Source: Triatoma infestans (lineage: Eukaryota; Arthropoda; Insecta; Hemiptera; Reduviidae). From it: a DNA stretch of 64,000 bases. Under the pieces are notes generated by a model. That model was not told where the DNA came from. It saw only the letters and a list, made by a program, of their open reading frames with translations, and did no database searches. How positions within the stretch are numbered: the first letter of the stretch is position 1; each line of letters begins with the position of its first letter. The DNA lies in contig JAAEAF010012253.1 in the NCBI GenBank assembly GCA_011037195.1, forward strand, positions 51,947 to 115,946, written 5' to 3'. Below, piece by piece: positions 10,856 through 22,515 of the stretch. The position numbers and the translations under genes are program-made.

Positions 10856-11540
10856 AGTTCCAACGATTTTTCTTTTTTATTTAAACAAAATTATCAAAAA
10901 CCAACAAAATTGTGTTGAAAATCAATTAACCGGAATTGCGATTTTATAGAATAGATTACAGATGCGATATCCGTTACAGGATATATCAGGCTACCTGCGG
11001 GCAGCCGCACTATAAAAGTAAAGCACAGAACTCATTCCTTAATAAATAAGGAAAGGAATATCCTTTCGAATATATAAGGAATATATATTAAGCATATGAA
11101 TCCTAAGTAACTAACCAAGTACTCCAACGAGTACCAAGCGAATTGCCTTGTAGCGAGTAGCAAGGACAGTGAATTCCTGGCTTTAGTTAATTATCTTAAT
11201 CCTTTCAAATCTGATGAAACACTCAACGACTTTCCCTTGCTGCAATATACATAGTAGCAATTAACTAATTTTCTTGAAAACATATAATTTGTACTAAATA
11301 TTTTGTTATTTTCAAAGTTATATCCAGTGAGAGAATCTAAAACGAGTTTAATAAAACGTCTTGGCGTCTTCATGGAAATAATCGCAAAAAACTGGAAATA
11401 CTTCCAATAAATTCTCACTTTCGGTCAAACAATATTCTTCAAACCCGGAATTTTTACGATAATATTCATTTCTAATTAATATTATAAAAAGGATAGAGAT
11501 TTTACATAAAACTGAGATAGCATTTTAAAGAAAAGTATAA
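10856..11540. other. decayed family H fragment, then unassigned DNA
   Basis: CCAACGATTTTTCTTTTTTA and TTAACCGGAATTGCG (to about 10950) are the internal repeat of family H in forward orientation. From 10970, a GC-richer stretch (CAGGCTACCTGCGGGCAGCC) has no match that I recognise. Confidence 0.4.
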
Positions 11541-11544
11541 CTCG

Positions 11545-11705
11545 TGAGAAAAAGAGGGAAGCTACAGTTGGCAGCGCACCTAGGTAGCGAAAGTCATAAC
11601 TAAACGATGAGGGAAACGCGGCGTGTTCACTATAGGTCGCCCCAATACAAATCGCAGTCTGGCAAGTCTTGGCGAAAGACCAAACAGAAATATCTCTCGG
11701 TAAAC
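11545..11705 (+). mobile_element. SINE-like body, headless, same family as 56.93 kb
   Basis: CTACAGTTGGCAGCG, GTCATAACTAAACGATGAGG and AACGCGGCGTGTTC line up in order with the element at 56930-57190 (TTACAGTTGATAGCG, AGAATTAACGAAGATGG, AATCGCGGTGTGTTC). The tRNA-like head of that element is missing here. Confidence 0.5.
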
Positions 11706-12640
11706 ATTAAAGCAGATAAAAGGAGTTTTCATTTAAACCTGTAAGAAGAGATAAATGATTAAAAAAATATTAAAATAAATTTTGGATAATTAAATTAGAA
11801 CTAGATTCTTCACAGTGGGAGTCATCAATATTAGCCGCTTTCATTAAAATATCAATTAAAAAAAAAAAAAAAAACGCAGGGCAGAATACGAAGACAGGTG
11901 GTAACAGAAATGATAACATTGTGAGTGGACCCAACACCTTAATTAACTTGACAGGTAACAAAGTAGCTTGAATATAAGTACGGGGGGGGCAGTGAAGGGT
12001 TTGAATTCTATTAAGCCATTGTTATTGTTGTTAACAATGCATGAATAATCTGATAAGTCTAGGGGAAAGGTGGGAATATTTGGCTAAATTATTTAATCAA
12101 TGCACGCACACACAAAAATGCTTTAAAATTATTTAAAGAACAATGAATCCCCCATTAATGATGATATTAATTTAAAATAAAGGAACTTAAAATTAATTAA
12201 GGAACGTTTCTTAATTTTTATTAACTATTTGGGAACAGTGGCGGTGATGGAATCTTTTATAAAATTAAACATTCTGGAGAATTTAGCACCACATTCAAAT
12301 TTCCGTAATAATACGACCGTAACAATATGCTGAAATGGCGCATAAAAGGATTCTTTTTTTTCGATTTGCCCTGACAACATGTTCTATATTTTGTGTACTC
12401 CACTAAAACAAATTTAATGAAAAGGAAAAACGCTTTTTTTTTTTCGAATAATTTAAAACAAACAAAATCTCAGAGGCATAATTTTGGAAAACTGCACTTT
12501 CTTTTTAGTGATTCTGACTGCAATCGTTTGATTAAAATACCCAACAAAAATCTGACGTGAAACTCTGCAATAAAATTTCTTTCAAATTACAGTGTTACAG
12601 CAAACATTAATTTGGCATATCATTAAAAAAAAAAAAGTAG
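11706..12640. other. no gene recognised
   Basis: AT-rich DNA with an A-run at about 11857-11874 and a G-run near 11982. I see no gene or element that I can support. Confidence 0.4.
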
Positions 12641-12659
12641 TACGGATAATACAAATATT

Positions 12660-12880
12660 CTGGGGTAGGTAGGCAGGTGTTGGTGTAGAGGTTATGAGCA
12701 TGGATTTGTAAGTGGGAGGTCCCCAGTTCGAGTCCCGAGTATAAACTGCTTATTTTTATATTCGTTTAAAAATATGTTAATAGTAAAGTAGGTGCTTCTG
12801 CCAATCCCGTCCGCGACACTTAATTCGGTAGTTGAACGAAAAGTCCACGTGAAAATATAGGCAGGCGTTACTTTATTTTA
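12660..12880 (+). mobile_element. tRNA-derived SINE, second family
   Basis: TGGTGTAGAGGTT (12681-12693) and AGTTCGAGTCC (12725-12735) are a pol III A-box-like and B-box pair at tRNA spacing. A tRNA-unrelated body follows, containing GGTGCTTCTGCCAATCCCG. The head differs from the main SINE family of this window. I see only one copy, so its boundaries are approximate. Confidence 0.55.
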
Positions 12881-13029
12881 TTTTTTTTACAAATACACTA
12901 TATGTTTAAGGAGAAGAGGAGCCTTTACAGAATAAGTTTTTTGAATTTTCACGAAAACAACAATATCGACTCTTTTTTTTTTCCTTTTAACATGAAATCC
13001 TAACTCTACACTTTTGTAGCAATTTTCCA

Positions 13030-13305
13030 AGAAAACTGATAATAGGTTGTTGCGCGTAATTTCGCAGCGTTAAATTACTTCATTGCTGCCGCTGTCTACA
13101 GGACTTATAATGTAATCCACACTTCTTCTATCTGCCTGAGTAAATACTAATCACCTCCCCCCCAACTAATTCTACATTAAATATTAATACAAAATGAGTA
13201 AAATTTGAAGTGTACTGAAAAATTTCTCATTTTATATATATAACTGTTTTAGTTTAAGAGAATGTCCGTATAGATGTCAGCAGAACATCAGCATTTTTTT
13301 TTTTA
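13030..13305 (+). repeat. family H 3' end fragment, divergent subfamily
   Basis: TAATTTCGCAGCGTTAAATT, CACTTCTTCTATCTGCCTGA and AATGAGTAAAATTTGAAGTG match, in order, the sequence around 36535-37020. The fragment ends with a decayed tip (TTTAAGAGAATGTCCG...CAGAACATCAGCATTTTT). Confidence 0.5.
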
Positions 13306-14135
13306 TACTCATTGGGCTCGAAAACAAGTATACCGCATGAAAAATCAAATTTGAACAGTAGAGAAGTTCAATTTCACTTACAGCTGTAAAACATTAAAAC
13401 ATTCCCTCTGCAGAAACACATTTTTGGGTTAAAAGTGATATATAAATTTCCTATATATACGATTCGATTTTTAGCAGCAATTTTTTGATTATCTACTAAT
13501 TGGAATCAACTGATTTAAAAAAAAAAATTTTTACTTTTCTTCTTTTTTTCTTCAAATTTTTCTTGACAATGTTGTATTATATCGTCTTTTGTTCATCAAT
13601 AAAAGCGGAAAATGCAGTTACTCTTAAAAAAAGAACAATGCATAATAATTGCTCCTAAAGATGAACCTTCAGGTGGAACATCCAACAGATATAAATTTAG
13701 ACTACGTTAAATTTCCACTTAGTCGTGAAAAAAAGAACTCTTTCTGGGAATAAAAAAACCCACGCTCAGCTCTTGATTTAATGTGTCTGGGCTCTTGAAA
13801 TATATTTATTAATTATAAGAACAATAATTAAGAAAAAACTAGGTATACCACATTCTCTTCTGTAGGTTACAAGAGAGGGATAATTTTTTTTTTTTTTAAT
13901 ATTTATCTTCTTTCTTAAAAAGTTCGTTCTTTTAAAAAGAAAGACCTAAGGAAGTTATGATTTAGAGAGATACGTAACGGAAGTTTGTTAGGCGCAAGAG
14001 AAGGCGTGACCGATTTGTTAGGAATAGAAAATGTAAAAAAGATCTAGAGAGCAAAATAAGACTAATGGCATAGATGTGGGCATGACATATGGCAAGGAAT
14101 GCATTGGAACTTGAGTTTGGCTAAGAGATTGATTA
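13306..14135. other. no gene recognised
   Basis: AT-rich DNA with long A and T runs. I see no supportable feature. Confidence 0.4.
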
Positions 14136-14290
14136 AGGGGTAACTGAGCTACAGGAAAAGAAAAGTCGGAAGCCAGAAGAAGAGATATAGGGATTGACTG
14201 TTTGGAGGTGGCTGTGGAACGAGGATTTAATCGAATGCAGAAAGCTCAGTATAAAGACTTGAGGCGAATATAAGGGGGAGTCCCGATTCC
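14136..14290 (+). pseudogene. possible LINE C-terminal remnant
   Basis: One frame reads EARRRDIGIDCLEVAVERG, then FNRMQKAQYKDLRRI and a TAA at 14271-14273. Basic residues followed by a W/G-I-D and a charged helix resemble the tail of RTE-like proteins, but the usual GRP-RW motif is not intact. The GC content is higher than the surroundings. It may be a LINE end or an unrelated coding remnant. Confidence 0.3.
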
Positions 14291-14299
14291 GTGTACAAG

Positions 14300-15510
14300 G
14301 TTTCGGTAAAAAAAAAATATGGGAAAGAAGAGTGGAGCTTATTAGTTTATGAGTTGATCCTTTTCATAATTTCAATATTTAATTTTTTGTTAATATAACC
14401 CAATTAAATTTAAATTACGTACTTATTTTAAATCATAATTTATTAATTTGTAAACATTTTTATGAGAACCAACAACATTTTTGCTCAGCATAATCTGAGA
14501 TAATGTTACTTCGCAGCCCGAAAGCTTTATTATTATTTACTATTATTATTACTAAGTGCAATTACATATGTTCTAATAAAAATGCAATGTATTCAAAGTA
14601 TATTTTTCAATTAGGAAATGAAAATTGTAAGAGAAAAATTCTCCTATTTGTTGTATTTTGTACCAGATGTTTTTCTATAAACTTTATTACTAAACACCAG
14701 TTATTATAAAAAATATTAATAATTTCAACTAAAACGAGAGCTTTTAAATGCTTAACCATACTTATTATATAAAAATAAATTAGGCTAATTGAAATTTAAG
14801 CAAAGTAAAACAGAAATTACTAGGCATTAAGCACATAAGCAGTGGGATAAGCTGACTTCAATTCCAAGCGGATAACACCACTAAGCTTTCTACTATATTT
14901 GAAGTTGAAATTAAAGTAAAAGTTCCCTTCATCTAAACTATAGAAGGAAAGTAAAAAAAAAAAAAATTAAAGCTTGGTGGGGAGAAAATGTATTTTTCCA
15001 AGATTAAATACGGAGTGTGAGGCCATGTAGGCGGTTAGTGAGAAACAGACCGACTAGGGGAAGAAAAAATATTAAGATGAATAAAGTATTAAAAGCTTTG
15101 AATTTTCTTTCAAGGAAAATTTATATTAATTATTAAAATGTATAGATATTTTAATTAGGAAAAATGGCCTTAAAGGAAAATTTAAAACAGGCTTGAAACA
15201 TTCATTCTTTTAAATAAAAAGCCGTTTTCAATTACGTAATAAGGACATTAATGCAGTTGTATAGTAGCTTTTTCAAATTAACAATAAATTGTGCCGAAGA
15301 CCCTTTCTATTAAAAAAAAACGGATATGAAAGCATTTTTTGAGAGCTCACCGTGCTGACAGATTGACGAAATTCCTTAAAAGTCAGAATTTTTACTAAAT
15401 ATTTCATTAACCTTAACTGCCGCCAGGTGGAGCAACAGTAATTATACTGGGACATTATATGGGGTTGTTTAACATTTTCAACATTTTTCTGTAAAAAATT
15501 CGGTCTTTTT
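14300..15510. other. no gene recognised
   Basis: AT-rich DNA. A 68-codon open frame at 14503-14709 (+) has the low-complexity composition expected by chance at this base content. Confidence 0.4.
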
Positions 15511-15514
15511 ACTT

Positions 15515-15790
15515 TTTGCAATCGTGTCAGATTTCCGAGATTGAGTTTTTACCGGAAATACACGTTTTGAGGTCCTCTGAGTCCAGAAAAATAATTTTTA
15601 GAAAATAGTCTGTATATGTGTGTGTGTGTGTGTGTTTGGATATGCGTGAAAAGAATATCACAAACCAGAAAAGTTTTTTCAAAAGAAGTTCAAACTTGGT
15701 ATTCCGTTTAGGTACAACCACCGCATCAAACACGAAGATTTCGGGAAAAATTCATCAACCGGAAGTACCACTTTACAGAATTTTTACTTT
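15515..15790 (+). repeat. family H 5' block, first of a head-to-tail chain
   Basis: GATTGAGTTTTTACCGGAAA, GAGGTCCTCTGAGTCC, a (TG)n tract at about 15617-15635, TTCCGTTTAGGTACAACC and AACCGGAAGTACCACTTTAC (ACCGGAAGT at 15758-15766) follow the order of the family H 5' block. The copy is cut at 15790 by the start of the next one. Confidence 0.7.
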
Positions 15791-15913
15791 TATCTCTTAC
15801 TCCTAGTAAGAGGAAGTATTGTAATCGTATCAAATTTTCGATATCGAGTTTTTTACCGGAAATATCCGTTTTGAGGTCCCCTGAATCCAAAAAGTGGTTT
15901 TAGCAAATGGTCT

Positions 15914-15955
<42 letters not shown>

Positions 15956-16490
15956 AACAGCATAGCTCAAAAACGAAACCCGTCGAAAATTGAAACTTGA
16001 TATTCCGTCTAGGTATCACCACAGCATCTGACAGTGGGTCAACTGTCAAAATTCCTCAACCAGAAGTACCACTTTACTTAACGGTGTTTATACTTTTTTG
16101 CGATTTTCTCAAAAATGGCTGCGACGATTTTCTTTAAACTTGGTATATCAACTACTCATACAAAAAGCTACAACTTTTATTTAAAACAGTTCTCTAGGAA
16201 AATTCATTTAATGACACTTTTAGGGGAAGGGTGGGGTTATGTTTTTCTCTTAAGTGCGATCATAGTTAATTATACAATTCTATCATCCAAACAAAATTAA
16301 TTAGAAATAAATGGATGGCCAAAATTCAGAGTTTCAAAGAAAATTAGTTAACCGGAAGTGCACTTTTACTGAACGGTTTTTCAGTTTTCGTCGTATTTGA
16401 ATTAATTTGGTACACAAACTATAAAATTTGTCAATTATACTTTTGATAACTGGAGTAAGAGAAAGTTGAGTGTTTCACACCAGATTTTTT
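15791..16490 (+). mobile_element. family H copy, forward, near full plan
   Basis: It starts TTTTATCTCTTACTCCTAGT, AAGAGGAAGTATTGTAATCG (5' palindrome). It continues through the 5' block, with a ~36 bp (TG)n tract at 15915-15950, then one full internal repeat (ACCGGAAGT at 16351-16359, 296 bp after the site near 16057). It ends AACTGGAGTAAGAGAAAGTT, GAGTGTTTCACACCAG at about 16488. Confidence 0.8.
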
Positions 16491-16857
16491 TTTTTTTCAG
16501 TTTATTGCGATTTTTTCAGAAACAGCCCCAATGATTTTCTTTTAACTTCATGTATCAATTATACAACTATTATTTGGTTTACCCTAAAGTGCTATTTTAA
16601 TTCAACCATGTGATATACAATTCTGTCAACTAAATAATATTAATTGGAATTATATAAATTGCCACCGTTTACAATTTGAAGAAAATCGGAAGCGCGGATG
16701 TGCGACTTTACTGAATAGGATTTCATTTTTTGGTGATTTTATCCACAAAAATGCCCACCGCTTTCAAACACTAATACGAATTGTAAGTATGAAGAAAATT
16801 TGCCATTTCGCAATAAGTACAAATCGTGCGAATGTTTCACGCCAGATTTTTTTATAT
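16491..16857 (+). repeat. family H internal repeat plus 3' tip, forward
   Basis: After the T-run ending the previous copy, the sequence re-enters the internal repeat (TCAGTTTATTGCGATTTTTT, CAATGATTTTCTTTTAAC). It runs through AGCGCGGATGTGCGAC to a second 3' tip (AATAAGTACAAATCGTGCGA then TGTTTCACGCCAGATTT). Confidence 0.65.
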
Positions 16858-17306
16858 TCTCTTTAAGAGGAAGTATTGTAATCGTGTGAAATTTTCGATA
16901 TGGAATTTTTGAAGTACCCTGAATCCAAAAAAGTGGTTTTTAGCAATTGGTTTGTGTGTGTGTGTCAGAGAGAGAGAGAGACTGCATACCTCAAAAACGA
17001 AAAATCACAGAATATTCCAACTTATTATTTCGTTAAATGGCATGAGAATGCTTACTGAATGTTTTTATTTTCAGTTTATTGTGATTTTCTTAAAAACGGC
17101 TCCAACGATTTTCTTTAAACATGAAATATCAACTACACGTACAAAAATCTACAACTTTTATTTGAAACATTTCTCCGGGAAAATTCATTTAAGGGCACTT
17201 TTGGGGGAGGAATGGGGTTAGGTTTTCCTTTAAAATGCTATTTCAGTTTATTACACAATTCTATCATCTAAATAATATTAATTAGAATTGAATATGTTGT
17301 TGAAAT

Positions 17307-17337
<31 letters not shown>

Positions 17338-17722
17338 GAGATTTAAACTGGAAGTATTAAGTACACGTACAAAGAGCAACAACTTTTATTTAAAGATTAA
17401 AGTCAATTGAGTTGGGCTTTCAAGGAAGGGATAGGGTTATGTTTTCCTCTCAACTGTGGTATTATAGTTGATTATACAATTCTATCATCCAAACAAAATT
17501 AATTAGAAATAAATAGATGGCCAAAATTCAGAGTTACAAGAAAATTAGTAAACCGGAAGTTCACTTTTAGTGAACAGTAATTTTTTTTGTGAGTTTTCGC
17601 GATTTTTTCCATAAAAATATCGTCGAATTCCATTAAATTTAGTATACTAATGATAAAGTTTGTCAGTTACAATTTTGTAAACTACAGTAAGAGAAAGTTG
17701 TGTGAGTGTTTCACACCAAATT
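16858..17722 (+). mobile_element. family H copy, forward, end of chain
   Basis: It opens TATTCTCTTTAAGAGGAAGT, ATTGTAATCGTGTGAAATTT, then (TG)n and (AG)n tracts near 16950-16981, and two internal repeats. It ends TACAGTAAGAGAAAGTTGTG, TGAGTGTTTCACACCAAATT. A 28-base T-run at 17310-17337 interrupts the copy between repeats and may be a small poly(A) retroposon remnant in reverse. Confidence 0.75.
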
Positions 17723-18428
17723 TGGGGTGGGGAAGGCTACTGAGAAATCTGAGTCGCTAGATTTACTTCTAAACAAACAGGGTTGGGGGGGGGTGATGGA
17801 AGCGCTATTCTGGAGTTTTTATTTTAAAGAAATATTCCCCCATTTAATCAATCTTTGTTTGATATATACTAATAATCTTTAATATGATAAGTAAATAAAA
17901 TAAAAAGCCAAGGTGGTTTGAAAATTATGTTTATCCATAAAATAACCTTCTAAATTCATGGAAAAAGAATAACCACAAGGGAGGTTTATAATTGGTATTT
18001 AATAAAGCAACAGAAACAGTCATTTCAAATCAGAAGAGAAGGTTAATTCACAATATACCTTGTTGTTTTTAGATATTATGCAATGTAAATACAATTAACT
18101 ACTTAAACAAAATAAAGGTATATTTATAAAGGTGTTCATTTCATTTATATAAACATTATTATTATTATTATATAAAAACAATTATTATTAAATATTAAAA
18201 TATATTACCAAGAAGTTTATGTTATGAAATAATCAAAAATGCAATTATTTTACACATAAATAATCTAATAATTATGACGCGGCTTTATTTTTGAGTTTTC
18301 GTTAAAATTCAGTTTTTACTAAAATATTATATAGTAGAGAGAGAATCTTAAATTTTAATAAATGGCGGTTTTGGGGGAAGTCTAATGTCGCGCTCTCTCT
18401 AGAACTACCCTAAATAGAATCAGTTCCT
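17723..18428. other. no gene recognised
   Basis: AT-rich DNA with a G-run near 17784 and ATT repeats near 18160. No supportable feature. Confidence 0.4.
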
Positions 18429-18563
18429 TACTCTCTCTTATTCCTAGAAAAATGAAGTCTTGTGATCGAAAAAAATAAAATAAAATAAAATCGTCATTTT
18501 ATATTATAATTATAATAACAGCAGCAAGTGAAAGTCGTGTGATTATTTCACAACAGACTTTTC
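18429..18563 (+). mobile_element. family H miniature copy (both tips only)
   Basis: The two tips are joined with almost nothing between. ACTCTCTCTTATTCCTAGAA, AAATGAAGTCTTGTGATCG is the 5' tip, then an (AAAAT)n stretch, then AGTGAAAGTCGTGTGATTAT and TTCACAACAGACTTTT as the 3' tip with hairpin. The ~135 bp copy shows that the tips, not the internal repeats, define the element. Confidence 0.6.
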
Positions 18564-18908
18564 CTGGATAAAAACAAAAGTTTAAAACAAAAAGTGATAT
18601 GTATATAAGTAAATAACTGTAGCTAGTACATCATGTTTAGAGAGATATCACGTCTGTGTTATTTTCACGAGCAAATCGGAGAGAAATTGGAGAAAGAAAA
18701 AAAATCATCCAAAAAAATCAATCATACTTCCGGTCAACCAATTTTCATCACAACCACATAATTTTTATCATTCAATTTTCTTTAATATTAATGTGGCAGA
18801 ATCGATAGAATTTCCGCTTAAAATCCATTTTTCCCTCCAAAAAAAAAGAAAAAAAAATTAGTGTAAAACCCTCGCACCACTTTCTCTTACTGCTGTCCGA
18901 TATAATTA

Positions 18909-19379
18909 GGGTAAAGTTAAGAGAGACGACACACATTTCAAAGTTATGCCCTGTATTAAAACATAGGAGATATATTAAAGAGGTAACGCTCAAAAAAAGT
19001 ACATTACACTTGGCCGTCTCTTCTACAATGGTAGGATAGATGACGTACCTTCTCCTAGTAGGAGAGATGCTGTACCTCTCCTCTGTGAAGGAAACATGGC
19101 TGGTCGGCAAGAAACTTGGTAAACACTATGTCTACCAGTCCAACTTTAACTAACGAATTTACTAATGCATTATGAAAATTCAGGTATTCACCAGATAGAG
19201 CTGCGTATAATGTTCGTAGACCACAGACGAACACACAAAATAACTGAAAAATTTTGCAATAAGTTCGCTTCTGATCTCTCTATACTTGGACTAACTTGCA
19301 AGGCGCCACGAGGTGGCAAATAAGAGAAGTAAAGCCTGCGTCTTGTTCCCTACCTCCGTCATCTCTCCTAACTTTACCC
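18909..19379. mobile_element. MITE with ~24 bp TIRs and TA target duplication
   Basis: The left end GGGTAAAGTTAAGAGAGACG (18909 on) and the right end CATCTCTCCTAACTTTACCC (to 19379) are imperfect inverted complements over about 24 bp. TA flanks both ends (18907-18908 and 19380-19381). The inside has no coding potential. TA duplication and the GGGTAAAG end suggest a Tc1/mariner- or PIF-like non-autonomous element; the superfamily is inferred. Confidence 0.75.
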
Positions 19380-19799
19380 TATACATAAAATCTCAATTTT
19401 TACTTATTTTTTCAAAAAAAAAAAATTAATATAGAGATAGTGGGAGGATACTACCATGATTACTCACACAGATAATAGAATGATTATATTCTGCTCCAGA
19501 AGAAAGTGCCAATAGTATTGATCTAACCATTACAGCATTTGCAATTTAACAACTCAAATTTCCGCAAATCTAACTAAAATCAATTTTTCCAGATAAATGT
19601 TCCAAATAAAGCGTCAGAAATCTATTCTGTAAAGGTGCATTTCCGGTTAACCGATTTTCTCTAAATTTTAGAATTCTAGCCATTGCTTTTAATGTATATT
19701 AGAAAACAGTTAGTTGATAGAAACATACATTACAATATTATTAAGATGATACTTTGCAGAAAATCTTAAAGCTATCTTTCATGCAAACGTTAAATCGTT

Positions 19800-20640
19800 G
19801 GAGCCGTTATAGCACATTCCTCAGCTTCGCTCTCTTAATTAGTCCTAGCAAACCTGAGAGCTTTATAAACTCCGTCATAAAGCTCATGGCTTCGGGATTG
19901 CTTGTCCCCAGTTGAAGAAATCTTGTCCTCGCCAAGCCGGTACACTCACAAAGGGGTTTCTTCCTCAGTCTTGCAGAAATCAACGCAAGTACCAAGTGGT
20001 GCCTATGCGCTGTTAGTAGACCCACTATTAGCCTTACACCCTTTCGGCTATGACTCAGTAGATCCCTGGTAAATTTAGGCAAATGTCTCGTGATAAAGAG
20101 TTTTGCCTGCCTCTGTCTCTCCACCAGTGTAGACGCTGTACTTTTATCCAACCCTTGATAGAAGTTTGAATTAGGCTCTTGGACAACCCGCAGAAGGGCT
20201 CGAGGTCTATGAAGGTATCCTTCGAACCCTCACTCGCCAGGGTATCCGCCCTCTCATTGCCCAGAAACCCCTCATGTCCCGGTACCCAGGCGAGTGTCAG
20301 CTTTTCCTAACATCCACCAGTTAGGCTAGCACACCCACAGTCTTGAGACTATTTGGTGTGAAGAAAGTGCCTTCAGGGCTGCCTGATTGTCGGATTATAT
20401 GGCCACTCTCCTACCGCGTAAACCTTGCCGTATAATCTCCTTAGCGCAGAGCTGTAACGCCACAACTTCAGCCTGAAAGACTGTGGCTTACTTCCCTAGG
20501 CTGGCCTTAATCTTGACTTTAGGCGTGCCCTCATAGACCCCAGCTCCACCCCAGCTGGAGTTTTGGAGCCGTCTGTATACCAGACTGAGTTGCCGAACAT
20601 GTGGTGTCACCGTCCCAGTCCCTTCTGTTCGGTATGACAA
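19800..20640 (-). mobile_element. I/R1-type LINE RNase H and C-terminal fragment (pseudogene)
   Basis: Minus-strand order is that of an RNase H domain plus the LINE tail, broken over frames. YTDGSKTPAG (first catalytic Asp, codons near 20562-20579) comes first. Then EVVALQLCAKEIIRQGLRG, SDNQAALKAL (near 20369-20395), LAWVPGHEGFLGNERADTLA (near 20230-20290), and the C-terminal block RLIVGLLTAHRHHLVLALIS with TARTRFLQLG. Several stops and frameshifts show it is dead. Reverse transcriptase is absent. The domain order matches I/R1-group LINEs with RNase H after RT. It sits within a reverse family H copy. Confidence 0.75.
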
Positions 20641-20931
20641 TTTGGAAGTTCCTCTTAAAGTGATAACTAGAAACCATCCTGTCAGTAGGCTGGTCAGCCT
20701 TACTTTCCTCAATCAACCTCTGGTTACTATGATGATACTTAAACGGAATAAGAAGTTTCAACTTCCTACGATTTTTCGTACCCACACACATACATACAGA
20801 TATTTTCTAAAAAAACTTTTAGATGTACAAAGGGAGACCTAAAGTGATATGTATTTCCAGTAAAAACAAATTTCAAAAATTTTACAAATTTCGCAATATT
20901 TCCTCAATGGAAGTAAGAGAAAGTAAAAATG

Positions 20932-22330
20932 GTGTCAAATCCCACTGCTACACCTAAATGTTTGAAGAAGTGTTATTTATACAAAATTTCAAGCTGGTTG
21001 TTGGACTCGTAGTTAAAAGAATTAAAAAAAAAAATTATTACTAAAGGTGACGTTATTTCTAATCGGGGATCAAAGTTTGAACATTAATTTACTAATTCAC
21101 GTAACTAGAACTAAACAAAAATTCATTACGGTTAAACAATTGCACATCTGTTGCTAGAAAGTAGAAAAGTTTTCTTTTAAGCACTTCAAAAAGTATTTAC
21201 CGCCATTGTTTATCATTCCTCTCCTAAAAAAAAACTGGGTCAAAGTTTGATAGTGGCAAAGTATTATTTTAAGAAAACTAATTCCAACTTTAAATTAAAC
21301 TTATGATTACGATTCTTAAATAAAATATTAATATTAAAATATTAATATAAAATTAAATATTAAATATTAATATGAAAATATTAATGGAGCATTATTTCAA
21401 ATTTAATAACAGCAAATATCTTAAAAAAAAAATTTAATGCAATCAATGGACACCAAGTTTCATCGATAATCGATCGTTGTTCCGCTTTGATATACCGAAA
21501 GCAAAATAGTGAACTTCACTATAAGAGAGGCTGGTGAAAATAATTTTAGCAATTCTGCCTATTTGAAATCTTGGAAACTTAAAAATGTAGGGCAGTTTAA
21601 ACAAAATTCTAACGAAAGCAAATTCACTATGACCCATCAGTTTTTCTGGAAATATGTTTGAAATCAAAATGATATCTACATAATTGCAGTTTGTATTTAA
21701 TTTTTAAGGAAAAATCCCGGACATTCTGGAGAAAATTGGGCACATGGAAGACTAAGATTGGAATGAGACAGGGGGAGATGTCTAAGACGACTTGCCACCA
21801 TTGGAAGGCTGAGATGAAGATGAGAGGCTGTGATAAGAGAGGACTGTGGTGACTGAGGCTATGGGCCCAGAAGTAAGTAAGCAAAGTTGATAAAAACAAT
21901 AGAAAAATTTTACATTTCAATTTGAAGGAAAGCTCACAAAAAAAATGTCTCCCGAAATCCACGTAAAAATTAATTAAATAAAATGAATAGCCCTTTCTCC
22001 ATGTTGTTACATGCGCTGTTTAATGAAAATTTTTGGATCAACTTTTTTTTTTAAGAAAATCGAGAAAAACTGGGAAGGAAAAAGATATTGTGACCAAAAC
22101 CTTCCATGTGAGATGGGGCACAACACCCTCGGTGGCCTAAATGCATTACTTTCTGTTCAACTGAAGACCGTGAACTATAGAGTCACTCCTGTTGAATGCT
22201 AAACGGTGGTAACATAACATCGTAAAACGGAATATAAAGTTAGAAGTTCCTGAGATTCTACTTGACCTAAAAACACAATTTTTCCGGCTAAAACATTTTA
22301 AATAGGTTTTTATATCCTGGGAATCTGATC
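20932..22330. other. no gene recognised
   Basis: AT-rich DNA. Around 21720-21880 a GC-richer patch might be a LINE remnant, but no motif is clear. ATTAAT repeats lie near 21328-21380. Confidence 0.4.
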
Positions 22331-22359
22331 GTCGTAGCATGCATATTTATGCTGTTCTT

Positions 22360-22389
22360 GACCGGTTTCATATTCTCATCCATCATCAG
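22360..22389 (-). ncRNA. hammerhead-like ribozyme motif
   Basis: Minus strand: CUGAUGA, an unpaired U, a weak helix II (GGAU..AUAU), GAAA, then CCGGUC. The conserved core is intact. Helix I is poor (two A-U pairs next to the core), so self-cleavage is doubtful. Confidence 0.35.
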
Positions 22390-22484
22390 AATAAGGCTAT
22401 CAAGTTCGTGTAGAGAGGTGACTTCACACTTTATTCTCAAGCTTTTTACTATATACATTCACTTTCTTCCAACTTTATCTATTC

Positions 22485-22515
<31 letters not shown>

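Larger units (their letters stand above)
18862..20931 (-). mobile_element. family H copy, reverse, with nested MITE and LINE
   Basis: CCTCGCACCACTTTCTCTTA at about 18870-18890 is a reverse 3' tip. Internal repeat sequence is at 19560-19800 (CATTTCCGGTTAACCGATTT, AAATCGTTGGAGCCGTTAT). The 5' block resumes near 20690-20931 (TACTTAAACGGAATAAGAAG, TTTCCAGTAAAAAC, ending GGAAGTAAGAGAAAGTAAAA). A 471 bp MITE and a ~840 bp LINE fragment lie inside. Treating all pieces as one copy is my inference from their order. Confidence 0.5.

Noticed and set aside
15617..15950. Z-DNA or recombination hotspot at the TG tracts
   Set aside because: The tracts are a normal part of the family H 5' block; nothing in the sequence points to a special role.
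21720..21880. GC-richer patch as a LINE remnant
   Set aside because: Frames give only weak RTE-like hints and no motif that I could place with confidence.
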